From the NCBI GenBank assembly GCA_038243635.1, contig JBBSQW010000002.1:124001-188000 (forward strand): a stretch of DNA of 64,000 nucleotides, written 5' to 3'. Position numbers and translations under genes: made by a program. The stretch comes from Pseudopedobacter sp038243635. Lineage in GTDB: Bacteria; Bacteroidota; Bacteroidia; Sphingobacteriales; Sphingobacteriaceae. The notes below the pieces were generated by a model. The model had not been told where the DNA came from. It saw only the letters and a program-made list of their open reading frames with translations, and did not search any database. This document shows, piece after piece, positions 44,387 through 52,394 of this stretch (its first letter is position 1; each line of letters starts with the position of its first letter).

Positions 44387-45001
44387 ATGAAACATATTTA
44401 TCACACAATTTTAGTCATACTCATATCCTTAGGTGCTAAAGCGCAAGGAAATAATTTTGTGGTTTTATCAGGAACTATTATCGATCAAGATTCTCAAATC
44501 TCGCTTCCTGGCGTAAGCGTTTCTGTTAAAAACACAGTGAGCGGAACAGCAACCAATGGTGATGGAAAATTTGAACTGAGAACCAAAGCAAGTTTTCCCT
44601 TTTACTTGGTGGTATCCAGTATAGGGTTTAAAACGCAAGAATTTGAAATTAAAGGAGCAGGCTCTAATCTTAAAATCGCCTTAATCACACAAACGCAACT
44701 CGGACAAGAAGTTATAGTTACCGCATCTAGGGTAGAAGAAAGCATCCTTAAATCTCCAGGGTTTAACATCGTTTGGAAATGGCAAGATGCTTTTTTATGG
44801 GAAAGCCCATTGGGTAACGGCGAAGTCAAAGCGTTCAATACGTTTGATGCGCAAGTTACTTACAAAGTTCCTCGGGCAAAAGCTACCGTAAAAGCCGGTG
44901 CTACAAATATATTCAACACCAAATATTTACAGTATGCAGGTGGTCCAACATTGGGCGGTTTATATTATATAGCCATCACGTTTGACGGATTGTTAAATTA
45001 A
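44387..45001 (+). pseudogene. TonB-dependent receptor remnant with a large in-frame internal deletion
   Basis: An open frame of 204 codons. Residues 1-20 are a signal peptide, ~24-100 a carboxypeptidase-regulatory-like domain (SGTIIDQDSQISLPGVSVSV), then the start of the plug linker (EVIVTASRVEESILKSP). At residue 124/125 the sequence jumps directly to the last strands of a TonB barrel (GFNIVWKWQDAFLWESPLG ... GATNIFNTKYLQYAGG ... ending FDGLLN). A normal receptor of this type has ~800-950 residues, so the plug and most of the barrel are missing. The frame stays open, so a short secreted protein might still be made, but it cannot form a receptor. Confidence 0.8.
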
Positions 45002-45024
45002 GGTCGCCTCTGAATTTATAATTT

Positions 45025-45130
45025 GAGCGCTTAAACACGCTTTTCGCTATATCTTTTTTTGTCATCCTGAGCGGAGTCGAAGGACAAAAAAAGATGTCGC
45101 TCCTCCCGATAGCTATCAGGATGTTAGCGC
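45025..45130. repeat. Dispersed hairpin repeat, copy B, with nested palindromes
   Basis: Shares ACACGCTTTTCGCT, TATCTTTT and AGATGTCGCT with the minus strand of 22021-22096, with outer arms GAGCGC...TTAGCGC. Inside is a perfect 13-bp inverted repeat, ATCTTTTTTTGTC (45051-45063) / GACAAAAAAAGAT (45083-45095), around ATCCTGAGCGGAGTCGAAG. CCCGATAGCTATCAGG follows. It lies between the receptor remnant and the TSUP gene. Confidence 0.65.
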
Positions 45131-45201
45131 AAAAACTCAATTAAATAAAAATTTCTCTCGATGGGTATTACAATATTCCAGGCGAGTTTTTAAAATAAAA
45201 C

Positions 45202-46125
45202 ATGAAAGATTATACACCAACTTCGCAAGAACACCAAGTTTACTCTGATCGTAAATGGAAAAAAACGGCAACCATAAGTTTAATCGTTTTAGGATTGCTA
45301 ATCGCCGGTGCTGCTGTTCTCCAATATTATTCCTTTGAAGAAATTAAAGTTTTTTTTGTGCAAAATGTAGATAACGCCTTTCTGTTTATGTTGGCGGTTG
45401 GTTTTTTTGCGCAAATGGTAGATGGAGCTTTAGGAATGGGTTACGGCGTAATTTCTACCACATTACTACTTTCGGGAGGACTTAGTCCTGCAGTAATTTC
45501 TGGTAGTATCCACACCGCCGAAATGTTTTCCAGTGGTGCATCTGGTTTTAGCCATTACAAATTTGGCAACGTTAATAGGAAGCTGTTTAAAACGCTTTTA
45601 ATCCCCGGAGTGTTGGGAGCAATTGGTGGAGCTTTATTATTAGGCTATGCTGGTGATAGCTATGGTGGTTACATTAAGCCTATTATTTCTGTTTACACCT
45701 TTATTTTAGGGATTCGCATATTGTCTCACGCCTTTAAAAAAGATGTAAAACCTAAAAAAATAAAAAGAGCGGGCTGGCTTGCCGGTTTCGGTGGATTTTT
45801 AGATTCTTTCGGTGGTGGCGGTTGGGGACCAATAGTAACAAGTACATTAATAGCAAAAGGGAAAACCCCTAAATATGTTATCGGTTCAGTAAGTTTAACA
45901 GAGTTTTTTGTGACCATGGCAAGTGCGTTAACTTTCTTTATCATTTTAGGAGTGAGCCATTTAGGAACTATTTTAGGATTAATAGGAGGAGGTTTGTTAG
46001 CAGCGCCAATTGCAGCAAAACTAGCTGGAAGGCTACCCGTAAAAAAGATGTTTATTGGCGTAGCCATTATCGTATTGATTTCCAGTATCCGTGTTTTATG
46101 GATTTCTGTTCAACAGTTTTTATAA
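45202..46125 (+). CDS. TSUP (TauE/SafE) family sulfite/organosulfonate exporter
   Basis: A 307-residue membrane protein of the TauE/SafE/TSUP family: about eight helices in two halves, with GFFAQMVDGALGMGYGVIST in the first half and the matching GFLDSFGGGGWGPIVTSTL in the second. Members move sulfite, sulfonates, sulfide or related sulfur anions, probably outward, across the inner membrane. It has an N-terminal cytoplasmic tail of ~25 residues. The CymR-like Rrf2 gene nearby supports sulfur-related control, though ~1.1 kb of receptor remnant and repeat sequence separate them. Confidence 0.88.
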   Translation: MKDYTPTSQEHQVYSDRKWKKTATISLIVLGLLIAGAAVLQYYSFEEIKVFFVQNVDNAFLFMLAVGFFAQMVDGALGMGYGVISTTLLLSGGLSPAVISGSIHTAEMFSSGASGFSHYKFGNVNRKLFKTLLIPGVLGAIGGALLLGYAGDSYGGYIKPIISVYTFILGIRILSHAFKKDVKPKKIKRAGWLAGFGGFLDSFGGGGWGPIVTSTLIAKGKTPKYVIGSVSLTEFFVTMASALTFFIILGVSHLGTILGLIGGGLLAAPIAAKLAGRLPVKKMFIGVAIIVLISSIRVLWISVQQFL

Positions 46126-46214
46126 AAAAGCCATGATTTGACAATTGACAAAGCTATTTTTTCAATTAAAACGTTAAATTTATCAACGATAATTACAAGC
46201 ATAATCTATACAAA

Positions 46215-47108
46215 ATGAAACCAATTTATTTAAGTGATGCCGGTCCAAAAGTTTCTCCTGCAGTTTATGGATTTTACAGATGGAATGATTTAGAGAATGA
46301 CCTTCCTAAAACGATGGAAGAAGTTTTCAACCTTTGTATTAGTCTTGGAATCAATACTTTTGATCATGCCGATATTTACGGGAATTATACCTGCGAGGAA
46401 GAGTTTGGTAAAATGCTCCAAAATAGCTCCGTAAAGCGGGAAGATATTGTACTGTTTACCAAATGTGGTTTGTGCGAACCTCATCCTTCAAGGCCACATA
46501 TTAAAACACGCTACTTGGATTCTTCTGCAGAGCATATCAGCGCAACTTTGCACCAATCTTTAAAGAATTTGAAAACAGATTACGTTGATGTTTTTTTATT
46601 GAACAATTTAGATCCAACGGCAAATTTAGAGGAGACTGCAGCAGAATTGTTGAAGTTGAAGCAAGCTGGAAAAATCAGAACGGTTGGTTTAAGCAACTTT
46701 ACGGTGTTTCAGCACCAACTATTAACTTCCTATTTAAAGTTGCCAATCGTAACCAATCACGTTGAGCTAAATTTGCTGAATACCGGTGCTTTAGAAAACG
46801 GACAGATTGATTACATGAAAGAAAAATACATGCGTCCTTTCGCTTTGGCACCTTTAGCCGAAGGCAGAATAGCGATGGGAATGGATATATCTGAAGTGGT
46901 AATTCGAGAAAAGTTGGATGTCTTAGCTACAAAATATAATACAACTATTGAATCCGTAGCCATAGCATGGTTATTGAAACTAGGTGCATTGCCGTTAATT
47001 GGTACCAGAAACGAAGGTAGAATTAGAAATATTGTGGCTGCTTTTGACATCGAGCTTGACAGACAAGATTGGCATAACCTTTACAACAGCACTCGTTTAT
47101 CTAAGTAG
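46215..47108 (+). CDS. Aldo/keto reductase, YdhF-like
   Basis: A 297-residue NADPH-dependent aldo/keto reductase with the (beta/alpha)8 barrel. The catalytic Asp/Tyr region is NTFDHADIYGNYTCEEEFGK, the Lys is in DIVLFTKCGL, and the cofactor-binding C-terminal segment is GTRNEGRIRNI. The sequence is closest in flavour to E. coli YdhF-type oxidoreductases. The natural substrate is not predictable. It ends 22 bp before the LOG gene and both are probably cotranscribed. Confidence 0.9.
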   Translation: MKPIYLSDAGPKVSPAVYGFYRWNDLENDLPKTMEEVFNLCISLGINTFDHADIYGNYTCEEEFGKMLQNSSVKREDIVLFTKCGLCEPHPSRPHIKTRYLDSSAEHISATLHQSLKNLKTDYVDVFLLNNLDPTANLEETAAELLKLKQAGKIRTVGLSNFTVFQHQLLTSYLKLPIVTNHVELNLLNTGALENGQIDYMKEKYMRPFALAPLAEGRIAMGMDISEVVIREKLDVLATKYNTTIESVAIAWLLKLGALPLIGTRNEGRIRNIVAAFDIELDRQDWHNLYNSTRLSK

Positions 47109-47130
47109 TTTTAAAACACGAATTGTGCTC

Positions 47131-47718
47131 ATGATCAAATCTATTTGCGTTTACTGTGGAGCCAATTTTAATGGCGATGAAAAACTAAAATTAGTTATTG
47201 AAGAAATGGCTACATTGATGGTTGCCCATAAGATTAAATTAGTTTTTGGTGGTGGAAGCGTAGGCGTGATGGGCTTAATTGCCGACGCTATTTTAAAACG
47301 TGGAGGAGAAGCGATAGGCGTTATCCCTCAGTTTTTAATGGATAAGGAAGTTGGGCATAAAGGGCTAACAGAAATGGTTATTACCGAAAATATGCATCAG
47401 CGCAAGCAAAAAATGGCTGATCTTGCTGATGCATTTCTAATTCTTCCTGGCGGTTTTGGCACATTAGAAGAGTTTTTTGAAGTGTTAACTTGGTTGCAGT
47501 TAGGCTTACATCAAAAAGCAATAGCGGTTTTAAACTTTAACGGTTTTTACGACTTTCTGTTTAAACAGATGGATGTAATGGTTGAGCATAAATTTCTGAA
47601 ACCTATAAACAGAGATTTGGTGATTAATGAGTCATCGCCCCAGAAAATTATAGAGGCAATGAATAAATTTTCTGCTAAGCCAGATGAAGTTTGGTTCAAA
47701 GACAGAAATTTGAGTTGA
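47131..47718 (+). CDS. LOG family protein (cytokinin riboside 5'-monophosphate phosphoribohydrolase-like)
   Basis: A ~195-residue LOG-family nucleotide hydrolase. The Rossmann-like start is MIKSICVYCGANFNGD, the active-site motif is LPGGFGTLEEFFEVLTW (PGGxGTxxE), and GGGSVGVMG binds phosphate. In bacteria these proteins hydrolyse nucleoside monophosphates to base and ribose 5-phosphate. ATG 47131 is the start; upstream codons overlap the preceding gene. Some relatives are wrongly called lysine decarboxylases. Confidence 0.92.
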   Translation: MIKSICVYCGANFNGDEKLKLVIEEMATLMVAHKIKLVFGGGSVGVMGLIADAILKRGGEAIGVIPQFLMDKEVGHKGLTEMVITENMHQRKQKMADLADAFLILPGGFGTLEEFFEVLTWLQLGLHQKAIAVLNFNGFYDFLFKQMDVMVEHKFLKPINRDLVINESSPQKIIEAMNKFSAKPDEVWFKDRNLS

Positions 47719-47843
47719 AAATTTCTGCATCTACTTTCTCAGTTTTAGGTAGCTTCTTTTTTTAGCAAAAAAGCATCTTATTTTTTCGTATTCCAACTCT
47801 TGGCAAAAGAATTGAATAGTGTGCTCAAAATGTACAATCATTA

Positions 47844-48686
47844 ATGAACAGCAGCATGAAAAAAAGTAAATACGTAGCCTTTCTAACACTTTCCATATTT
47901 ATCTCCACAAGTTTGTTTGCTCAATCAGACTCACCATACGAAACAAGTTTGAAGTATGATGGTCCTGCAGTAGCCGCCGGTTTAGGTTTAAGTTATCTAG
48001 GTTTAACGCTCATCAAAAATAAAAGTGAATTAACGCCGACAGAACTCGCTGGCAAGTCAAAAAATGATGTCTTTTTTATAGATCGATTTGCTGCCGGTAA
48101 TTATTCTGAAAAGGCAGATAAAGATAGTTACATTCCGTTTTATGGGTCTTTTGCAGTAGCGCCAATAATTGCACTGATTGATAGAAATCAAAGAAGTCAT
48201 TACGGACAAATTTCTGTGATGTTTATAGAAACAATGTCTGCGGCAGCTGCGTCGTTTACAATTGCTGCTGGCTTGGTACAACGTAGTCGCCCATTGGTTT
48301 ATAATACCGCACTACCAATTGGCGAGCCAGATAAGTTAAGGATGGATAAAGATGAGCAACGGTCATTTTTTGCTGGTCACACTACAGCAACTGCCGCTGC
48401 AACTTTTTTCGCGGCTAAAGTGTTTAGTGATTTTAATCCAGATTCTAAGTTAAAGCCTTACGTTTGGGCAGCTGCAGCTGCCGTTCCAGCTTTGGTTGGT
48501 TATCAAAGGTTAAAAGCTGGGAAGCATTTTTTGACTGATAATGTGTTAGGTTATGGTGTTGGAATGGCTTGTGGTATTTTAATTCCGCAATTGCATAAAA
48601 AGACCAATCAAACTAATTTATCTGTAGCATCAGTAGTAGGTTTTAATTATCAAGGCATGGGTTTAACTTATAAGTTTAAGCACTAA
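47844..48686 (+). CDS. PAP2-family phosphatase, secreted/membrane-bound
   Basis: A 280-residue protein with a signal sequence (FLTLSIFISTSLFAQ) and the three PAP2 phosphatase motifs: VQRSRPL (KxxxxxxRP-like), SFFAGHTTAT (usual PSGH, here AGH) and KAGKHFLTDNVLGY (SRxxxxxHxxxD-like). The first Ser of the central motif is Ala, as often in Bacteroidota relatives. It probably removes phosphate from lipids or small substrates in the periplasm. The start may be ATG 47844 or 47856. A terminator follows. Confidence 0.85.
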   Translation: MNSSMKKSKYVAFLTLSIFISTSLFAQSDSPYETSLKYDGPAVAAGLGLSYLGLTLIKNKSELTPTELAGKSKNDVFFIDRFAAGNYSEKADKDSYIPFYGSFAVAPIIALIDRNQRSHYGQISVMFIETMSAAAASFTIAAGLVQRSRPLVYNTALPIGEPDKLRMDKDEQRSFFAGHTTATAAATFFAAKVFSDFNPDSKLKPYVWAAAAAVPALVGYQRLKAGKHFLTDNVLGYGVGMACGILIPQLHKKTNQTNLSVASVVGFNYQGMGLTYKFKH

Positions 48687-48708
48687 CATTTAAAAAATAT
48701 ATTAGAAG

Positions 48709-48742
48709 GACTCATTGCGCAAATTGTAATGAGTCTTTTTTA
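48709..48742 (+). terminator. Rho-independent terminator after the PAP2 gene
   Basis: GACTCATT / AATGAGTC (perfect 8 bp, 11-nt loop) followed by a T run. It shows that the next gene starts at ATG 48759 rather than upstream. Confidence 0.85.
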
Positions 48743-48758
48743 TTTCTATATTTCGTTA

Positions 48759-49268
48759 ATGATCGAACTAAAAACCATTATTCATCAGTTTAAGGATAAG
48801 GGGGAGAAAACCGGCTGGACTTATCTGGACATTCCACAGGCTCTTGCAACCGAGTTGAAGCCTGATTGCAAAGTTAGTTTTAGGGTAAAAGGAAAGATAG
48901 ACGATACGCCTTTTAACGGAATTGCCTTAGCGCCAGTGGGTAGTGGCGATTTTATTTTACCATTGAAGAAGGAGCTTCAGAAAAAAATCGGGAAGCAGAA
49001 AGGGGCAACCCTAAATCTGAGCATTACAGAAGATAAGGACTTTAAATTAGAAATGCCTAATGATTTAACCATTTGCTTAAGCGACGTTTCAGGTACCATG
49101 GAGCAATTTAATTCCATGCCTAAATCATATCAGAACTATTATTTCAATTGGATTAACGCGGCAAAAACAGATAAAACTCGCGTTAAAAGGATTGCACAAA
49201 CTATAGAAGCGATGCAGAAAAAGATGGATTTTGGAGAAATGGTTAGGTATAATAAATCCAAAGAGTAA
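48759..49268 (+). CDS. DUF1905 / YdeI-OmpD-associated protein
   Basis: A ~169-residue protein with an N-terminal DUF1905 beta-barrel (TGWTYLDIPQALATELKPD; SFRVKGKIDDTPFNGIAL) and a C-terminal YdeI/OmpD-associated helical domain (SYQNYYFNWINAAKTDKTR; VKRIAQTIEAM). Both are of unknown function and often occur together. No signal peptide. It ends six bases before the Rieske protein gene, so the two should be cotranscribed. Confidence 0.82.
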   Translation: MIELKTIIHQFKDKGEKTGWTYLDIPQALATELKPDCKVSFRVKGKIDDTPFNGIALAPVGSGDFILPLKKELQKKIGKQKGATLNLSITEDKDFKLEMPNDLTICLSDVSGTMEQFNSMPKSYQNYYFNWINAAKTDKTRVKRIAQTIEAMQKKMDFGEMVRYNKSKE

Positions 49269-49274
49269 AAACAA

Positions 49275-49598
49275 ATGCAGTGGTTTTCAATTCCAGTTGC
49301 TTCTTTAAGTGTTGCAGATGTTCAATCTATTACCGTAAATAGTAAACGGTTAACTCTTGTTAAAAACAATGATAAGTTTTACGTGTTTACAAATAAATGT
49401 CCACATGCAGGTGCCGATTTGAGCAATGGTTGGTGCAAAGAAGGTTTTTTGGTTTGCCCCGTTCATCGTTACCAATACCAATTAGAAAATGGGAGAGGAG
49501 CAATAGGGCAAGGAGATTACCTCAAAAAGTATCCGGTTAAAATAATTGAAGGGAACTTGATGATTGGATTTAAAAAGCCTTGGTTTCAGTTTTGGTAA
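49275..49598 (+). CDS. Rieske 2Fe-2S protein, small
   Basis: A 107-residue Rieske ferredoxin. The cluster ligands are in CPHAGADLSNGWCKEG (C-x-H) and VCPVHRYQY (C-x2-H). There is no membrane anchor, so it is a soluble electron carrier, as in dioxygenase or nitrite reductase small-subunit-like proteins. It sits directly before the Rrf2-oxidase cluster but is separated by 160 bp with a promoter, so it may or may not belong to it. Confidence 0.9.
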   Translation: MQWFSIPVASLSVADVQSITVNSKRLTLVKNNDKFYVFTNKCPHAGADLSNGWCKEGFLVCPVHRYQYQLENGRGAIGQGDYLKKYPVKIIEGNLMIGFKKPWFQFW

Positions 49599-49699
49599 TC
49601 AAAGTCCGTTCAAGCTCTCAAATGACGATATCAGAATTAGGATCAAGATTAAAAAAAGCTGTTAATAGGAGAAAATCGACATGAATTACCTAAAAATAA

Positions 49700-49725
49700 A
49701 ATAAAAGACAAAAAAGTCTTTTATT
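49700..49725. promoter_or_regulatory. Palindromic candidate operator before the Rrf2-oxidase operon
   Basis: AATAAAAGAC-N6-GTCTTTTATT, a perfect 10-bp inverted repeat, ending 16 bp before the TATATTTG -7 box. Its position over the -33 region fits repression by the Rrf2 protein encoded just downstream. Confidence 0.55.
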
Positions 49726-49741
49726 GTTCCGATTAGTGATT

Positions 49742-49749
49742 TATATTTG
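49742..49749 (+). promoter_or_regulatory. -7 element TATATTTG of the Rrf2-oxidase operon
   Basis: Exact TAnnTTTG; the Rrf2 ATG lies nine bases beyond, so the transcript would be almost leaderless. ATTG at 49723-49726 is the best -33 candidate but spacing (15 bp) is short. Confidence 0.55.
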
Positions 49750-49758
49750 CATCATTAA

Positions 49759-50232
49759 ATGGGGATTTTTTCAAAAACTTGCGAATACGCTATTAGATCT
49801 GTTTTTTTTATTGCACACCGTACGGAGAACGGGAGCAGGGTTGGTATTAAGGAAATTGCCGCTGGGATAAGTTCTCCCGAACATTTTTTAGCTAAAATTC
49901 TACAAGATTTAAGTAAAAAAGGAATTGTGAAATCTGTAAAAGGTCCACACGGCGGTTTTTATATGGACGAAAGTGCTTTACAAAGACCTTTAGCAGATGT
50001 GGTAGAAGCAATAGACGGAAATGGGTTATTTACTGGTTGTGGTTTAGGTTTAGTTTCTTGTTCTGAACATGATCCTTGCCCTTTACATAGTGAATTCAAA
50101 GTGATTAGAGAAAGTATCCATCAAATGTTAATTAAAACTACTATTAAAGATTTTAACGGAGACCTTAGTCTTGCTAATACAAGTTTGAAAAAAGATGATT
50201 TTTTAAAATCAATAGCAGATAAAAACTATTAA
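49759..50232 (+). CDS. Rrf2-family regulator with three cysteines (NsrR/IscR-like)
   Basis: A 157-residue Rrf2 regulator. A winged helix-turn-helix (IKEIAAGISSPEHFLAKIL; GPHGGFYM) is followed by a linker with three cysteines, TGCGLGLVSCSEHDPCPLH (C-x6-C-x5-C). That is close to the Fe-S ligand spacing of IscR (x5, x5) and NsrR. It heads a tight gene string encoding a cbb3-type oxidase and two globins, so it is a good candidate sensor of NO, oxygen or Fe-S status for that operon. A palindrome upstream could be its operator. The ligand is inferred, not shown. Confidence 0.87.
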   Translation: MGIFSKTCEYAIRSVFFIAHRTENGSRVGIKEIAAGISSPEHFLAKILQDLSKKGIVKSVKGPHGGFYMDESALQRPLADVVEAIDGNGLFTGCGLGLVSCSEHDPCPLHSEFKVIRESIHQMLIKTTIKDFNGDLSLANTSLKKDDFLKSIADKNY

Positions 50233-50242
50233 TAACACTTCA

Positions 50243-50581
50243 ATGAATATTTATTTAGAAGCGATAGGTTTAAAAATGGCAACGCTTTGCCAAGTGTACT
50301 CAGTAAAAGTATTTGCATTTATTTTAGGCCTGCAAATACAAGATTACCAGTTCTTAATCAATAGCTTATTGGTTATTGCTATTATTCTTATGGTTATTTT
50401 ACTTGTTGTAATGGCAAAGAATTTGAGCGCTTTAAAAGAATCGGCCTTAGGGAATAAAGAAAAAGGAAAAGTTTGGATCAATCATAAAATATATGACTTT
50501 GATGCTGAACAACTAAAAATCTTAATCAAAAAAATCAATAAAGCAGACAAAAATGATCAACAGGTTGAAACCAAAAATTAG
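50243..50581 (+). CDS. Small membrane protein of the oxidase operon
   Basis: A 112-residue protein with a hydrophobic N-terminal stretch (LKMATLCQVYSVKVFAFILG) and a strong helix at ~35-58 (LINSLLVIAIILMVILLVVM), then a charged C-terminal tail rich in Lys. No family recognised. It starts ten bases after the Rrf2 stop and its last 29 bases overlap the subunit I gene, so translation is probably coupled. It may be an assembly or accessory factor (the place where CcoQ/CcoS-like small proteins occur elsewhere), but sequence similarity to them is not evident. Confidence 0.7.
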   Translation: MNIYLEAIGLKMATLCQVYSVKVFAFILGLQIQDYQFLINSLLVIAIILMVILLVVMAKNLSALKESALGNKEKGKVWINHKIYDFDAEQLKILIKKINKADKNDQQVETKN

Positions 50582-52388
50582 TAAACAAGGCAGTTTGGTG
50601 CTAGCTTTTCTTTTGTTATCAAGTATTTGTGCGTTTGGACAAACAGAGCAGACAACAAAAGACATTATTACAAACCCCGGAGTGTTAATTACCATAGTTT
50701 TGATACTAATTCCGCTCTTGATAGCCGTTTATTTGGCTACTGCTAAAGTGAAGAATCTAGTAAAAAATGTAAAAACAAATAATGTTAATGAACAAAAGTC
50801 TGCCATTTTACAGAGTTTAAGTGAGGAAGAGCTTCAAAATCTAACGGATTCTTTAGAAAAAAGAAAAACTGCGGTTGAGTATAAGTTAACCAATAAAGAA
50901 CTTGCCGGAGATTTAGCTCCAGATGATGCAAAGGGCATGATTCATCGTGTAACCGAAGTAAATATTGCTCGTTTTATCCCTGATAAAAAGCGATCTACTA
51001 AAAGACCATCGGTAAACCCAGAGTTATCTAAATTAATCATCTGGTTTTTGGGAGCTGCAACTTTTTGGCTGGTTTTAGGGACTTCAATTGGCGAGTATTT
51101 GGGTATCAAATTCGTAGCTCCAGATGTTGATCATATCAGTTGGTTAAGCTTCGGCCGATTAAGACCGGTACATACCAATATGGTGTTTTGGGGCTGGAGC
51201 TCTTTAGCGATGATTGGTTTAGGTTATTATGTAGTTTATACAGTTAGTAACACGGTAGTAAAATCATTAAAAAGTGCGTGGGCAGCTTTCTGGTTAATTA
51301 ATGCTGCAGTAACATTCGGTTCTTTATCATTAATGGCTGGGATTAATAATGCTGGTGGTGAATACCGTGAATATATATGGCCAATCATGTTGTTGTTTGC
51401 AGTTGGTGTGATAATCGTTTTGGTAAACTATTTAAGCATCATCGCCAAACGGGCAACCAAAGAAATTTACGTTTCCAATTGGTACATCGTATCTGCCGCA
51501 ATATTTGCCATCATTATCACGCTAGTGGCTTATTTGCCTTTTTGGCAAGACGGTTTAGGGGAAACCATTGCACAAGGTTATTACATGCACCAAGGTGTAG
51601 GGATGTGGTTTATGCTTTTTGTTTTAGGTTTGGTTTATTATTTCCTTCCGCAACAGCTTAACACGCCTATCTATTCTTATAGTTTAGGGATTTTAGCCTT
51701 TTGGACACAAATTTTGTTTTATACCGTAATTGGTACGCATCACTTTATTTTTAGTGCGATACCTTGGTGGCTACAAACCACTGCAATTGTTGGTAGCGTT
51801 GGGATGCTAATTCCGGTAGCTGCCGGTACCACTAACTTTTTGATGACTATGCGTGGCAATTTCCACAAAATAGGCTCAAGCTATACTTTGCCCTTTTACC
51901 TAGTTGCGATAATTTTCTATTTCACTGGATCGTATCAAGGAACAGCAGAAGCCTTTAGATCTGCCAATTTATACTGGCACTTTACAGATTTTACAGTAGC
52001 GCACTCGCACCTCACCATGTATGGTATCATCGCATTTTTTCTTTGGGCCTTTATCTACACGTTGGTTCCTAGGTTAACAGGTAAAGAGCCTAATCACGCT
52101 TTAGTTGGTGCGCATTTTTGGATGGCACTAATTGGAATGACGTTTTACACCGTTCCGTTAATGATTGGAAGTACTTTAAGAGGCGTGGAATGGATGGAAG
52201 GCAAGCCTTTCATTGATACTGTAGCTAACATGGCTCCTTACTGGGTTTGGAGAGCAATTGGTGGTTCTTTAATGTGGGCATCGCATTTGATTTTTGCTTA
52301 TAACCTATACACCATGACTAGAAAAGGTGGCGAAACAGATACACAAACAGCGCTTTTTAATCAGTTAAACAGAGAAGATAATATTTAG
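50553..52388 (+). CDS. ccoN: cbb3-type cytochrome c oxidase subunit I with N-terminal extension
   Basis: A 611-residue haem-copper oxidase subunit, CcoN type. Residues ~1-155 are unusual: a signal-like segment (LAFLLLSSICAFGQ), a membrane helix (~45-65) and a charged region. The oxidase core follows. Ligands match cbb3 spacing exactly: low-spin haem H207 (RPVHTNMVFWGW), CuB H346 (YYMHQGVGMWF) and H396/H397 (GTHHF), high-spin haem H484 and low-spin H486 (VAHSHL). Y390, six residues before H396, is the cross-linked tyrosine found in oxygen-reducing enzymes and absent from NO reductases. About 12 helices. The N-terminal extension is not typical of proteobacterial CcoN. Confidence 0.93.
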   Translation: MINRLKPKISKQGSLVLAFLLLSSICAFGQTEQTTKDIITNPGVLITIVLILIPLLIAVYLATAKVKNLVKNVKTNNVNEQKSAILQSLSEEELQNLTDSLEKRKTAVEYKLTNKELAGDLAPDDAKGMIHRVTEVNIARFIPDKKRSTKRPSVNPELSKLIIWFLGAATFWLVLGTSIGEYLGIKFVAPDVDHISWLSFGRLRPVHTNMVFWGWSSLAMIGLGYYVVYTVSNTVVKSLKSAWAAFWLINAAVTFGSLSLMAGINNAGGEYREYIWPIMLLFAVGVIIVLVNYLSIIAKRATKEIYVSNWYIVSAAIFAIIITLVAYLPFWQDGLGETIAQGYYMHQGVGMWFMLFVLGLVYYFLPQQLNTPIYSYSLGILAFWTQILFYTVIGTHHFIFSAIPWWLQTTAIVGSVGMLIPVAAGTTNFLMTMRGNFHKIGSSYTLPFYLVAIIFYFTGSYQGTAEAFRSANLYWHFTDFTVAHSHLTMYGIIAFFLWAFIYTLVPRLTGKEPNHALVGAHFWMALIGMTFYTVPLMIGSTLRGVEWMEGKPFIDTVANMAPYWVWRAIGGSLMWASHLIFAYNLYTMTRKGGETDTQTALFNQLNREDNI

Positions 52389-52394
52389 ATTAAG

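Noticed and set aside
47131..47718. Lysine decarboxylase
   Set aside because: The PGGxGTxxE motif is that of LOG phosphoribohydrolases; no PLP-binding Lys motif is present.
50553..52388. Nitric oxide reductase identity for the haem-copper subunit, suggested by globin, haemerythrin and an NsrR-like regulator nearby
   Set aside because: The cross-linked tyrosine (Y390) and CuB histidines are all present at cbb3 spacing, and no Glu replaces them as in NorB.
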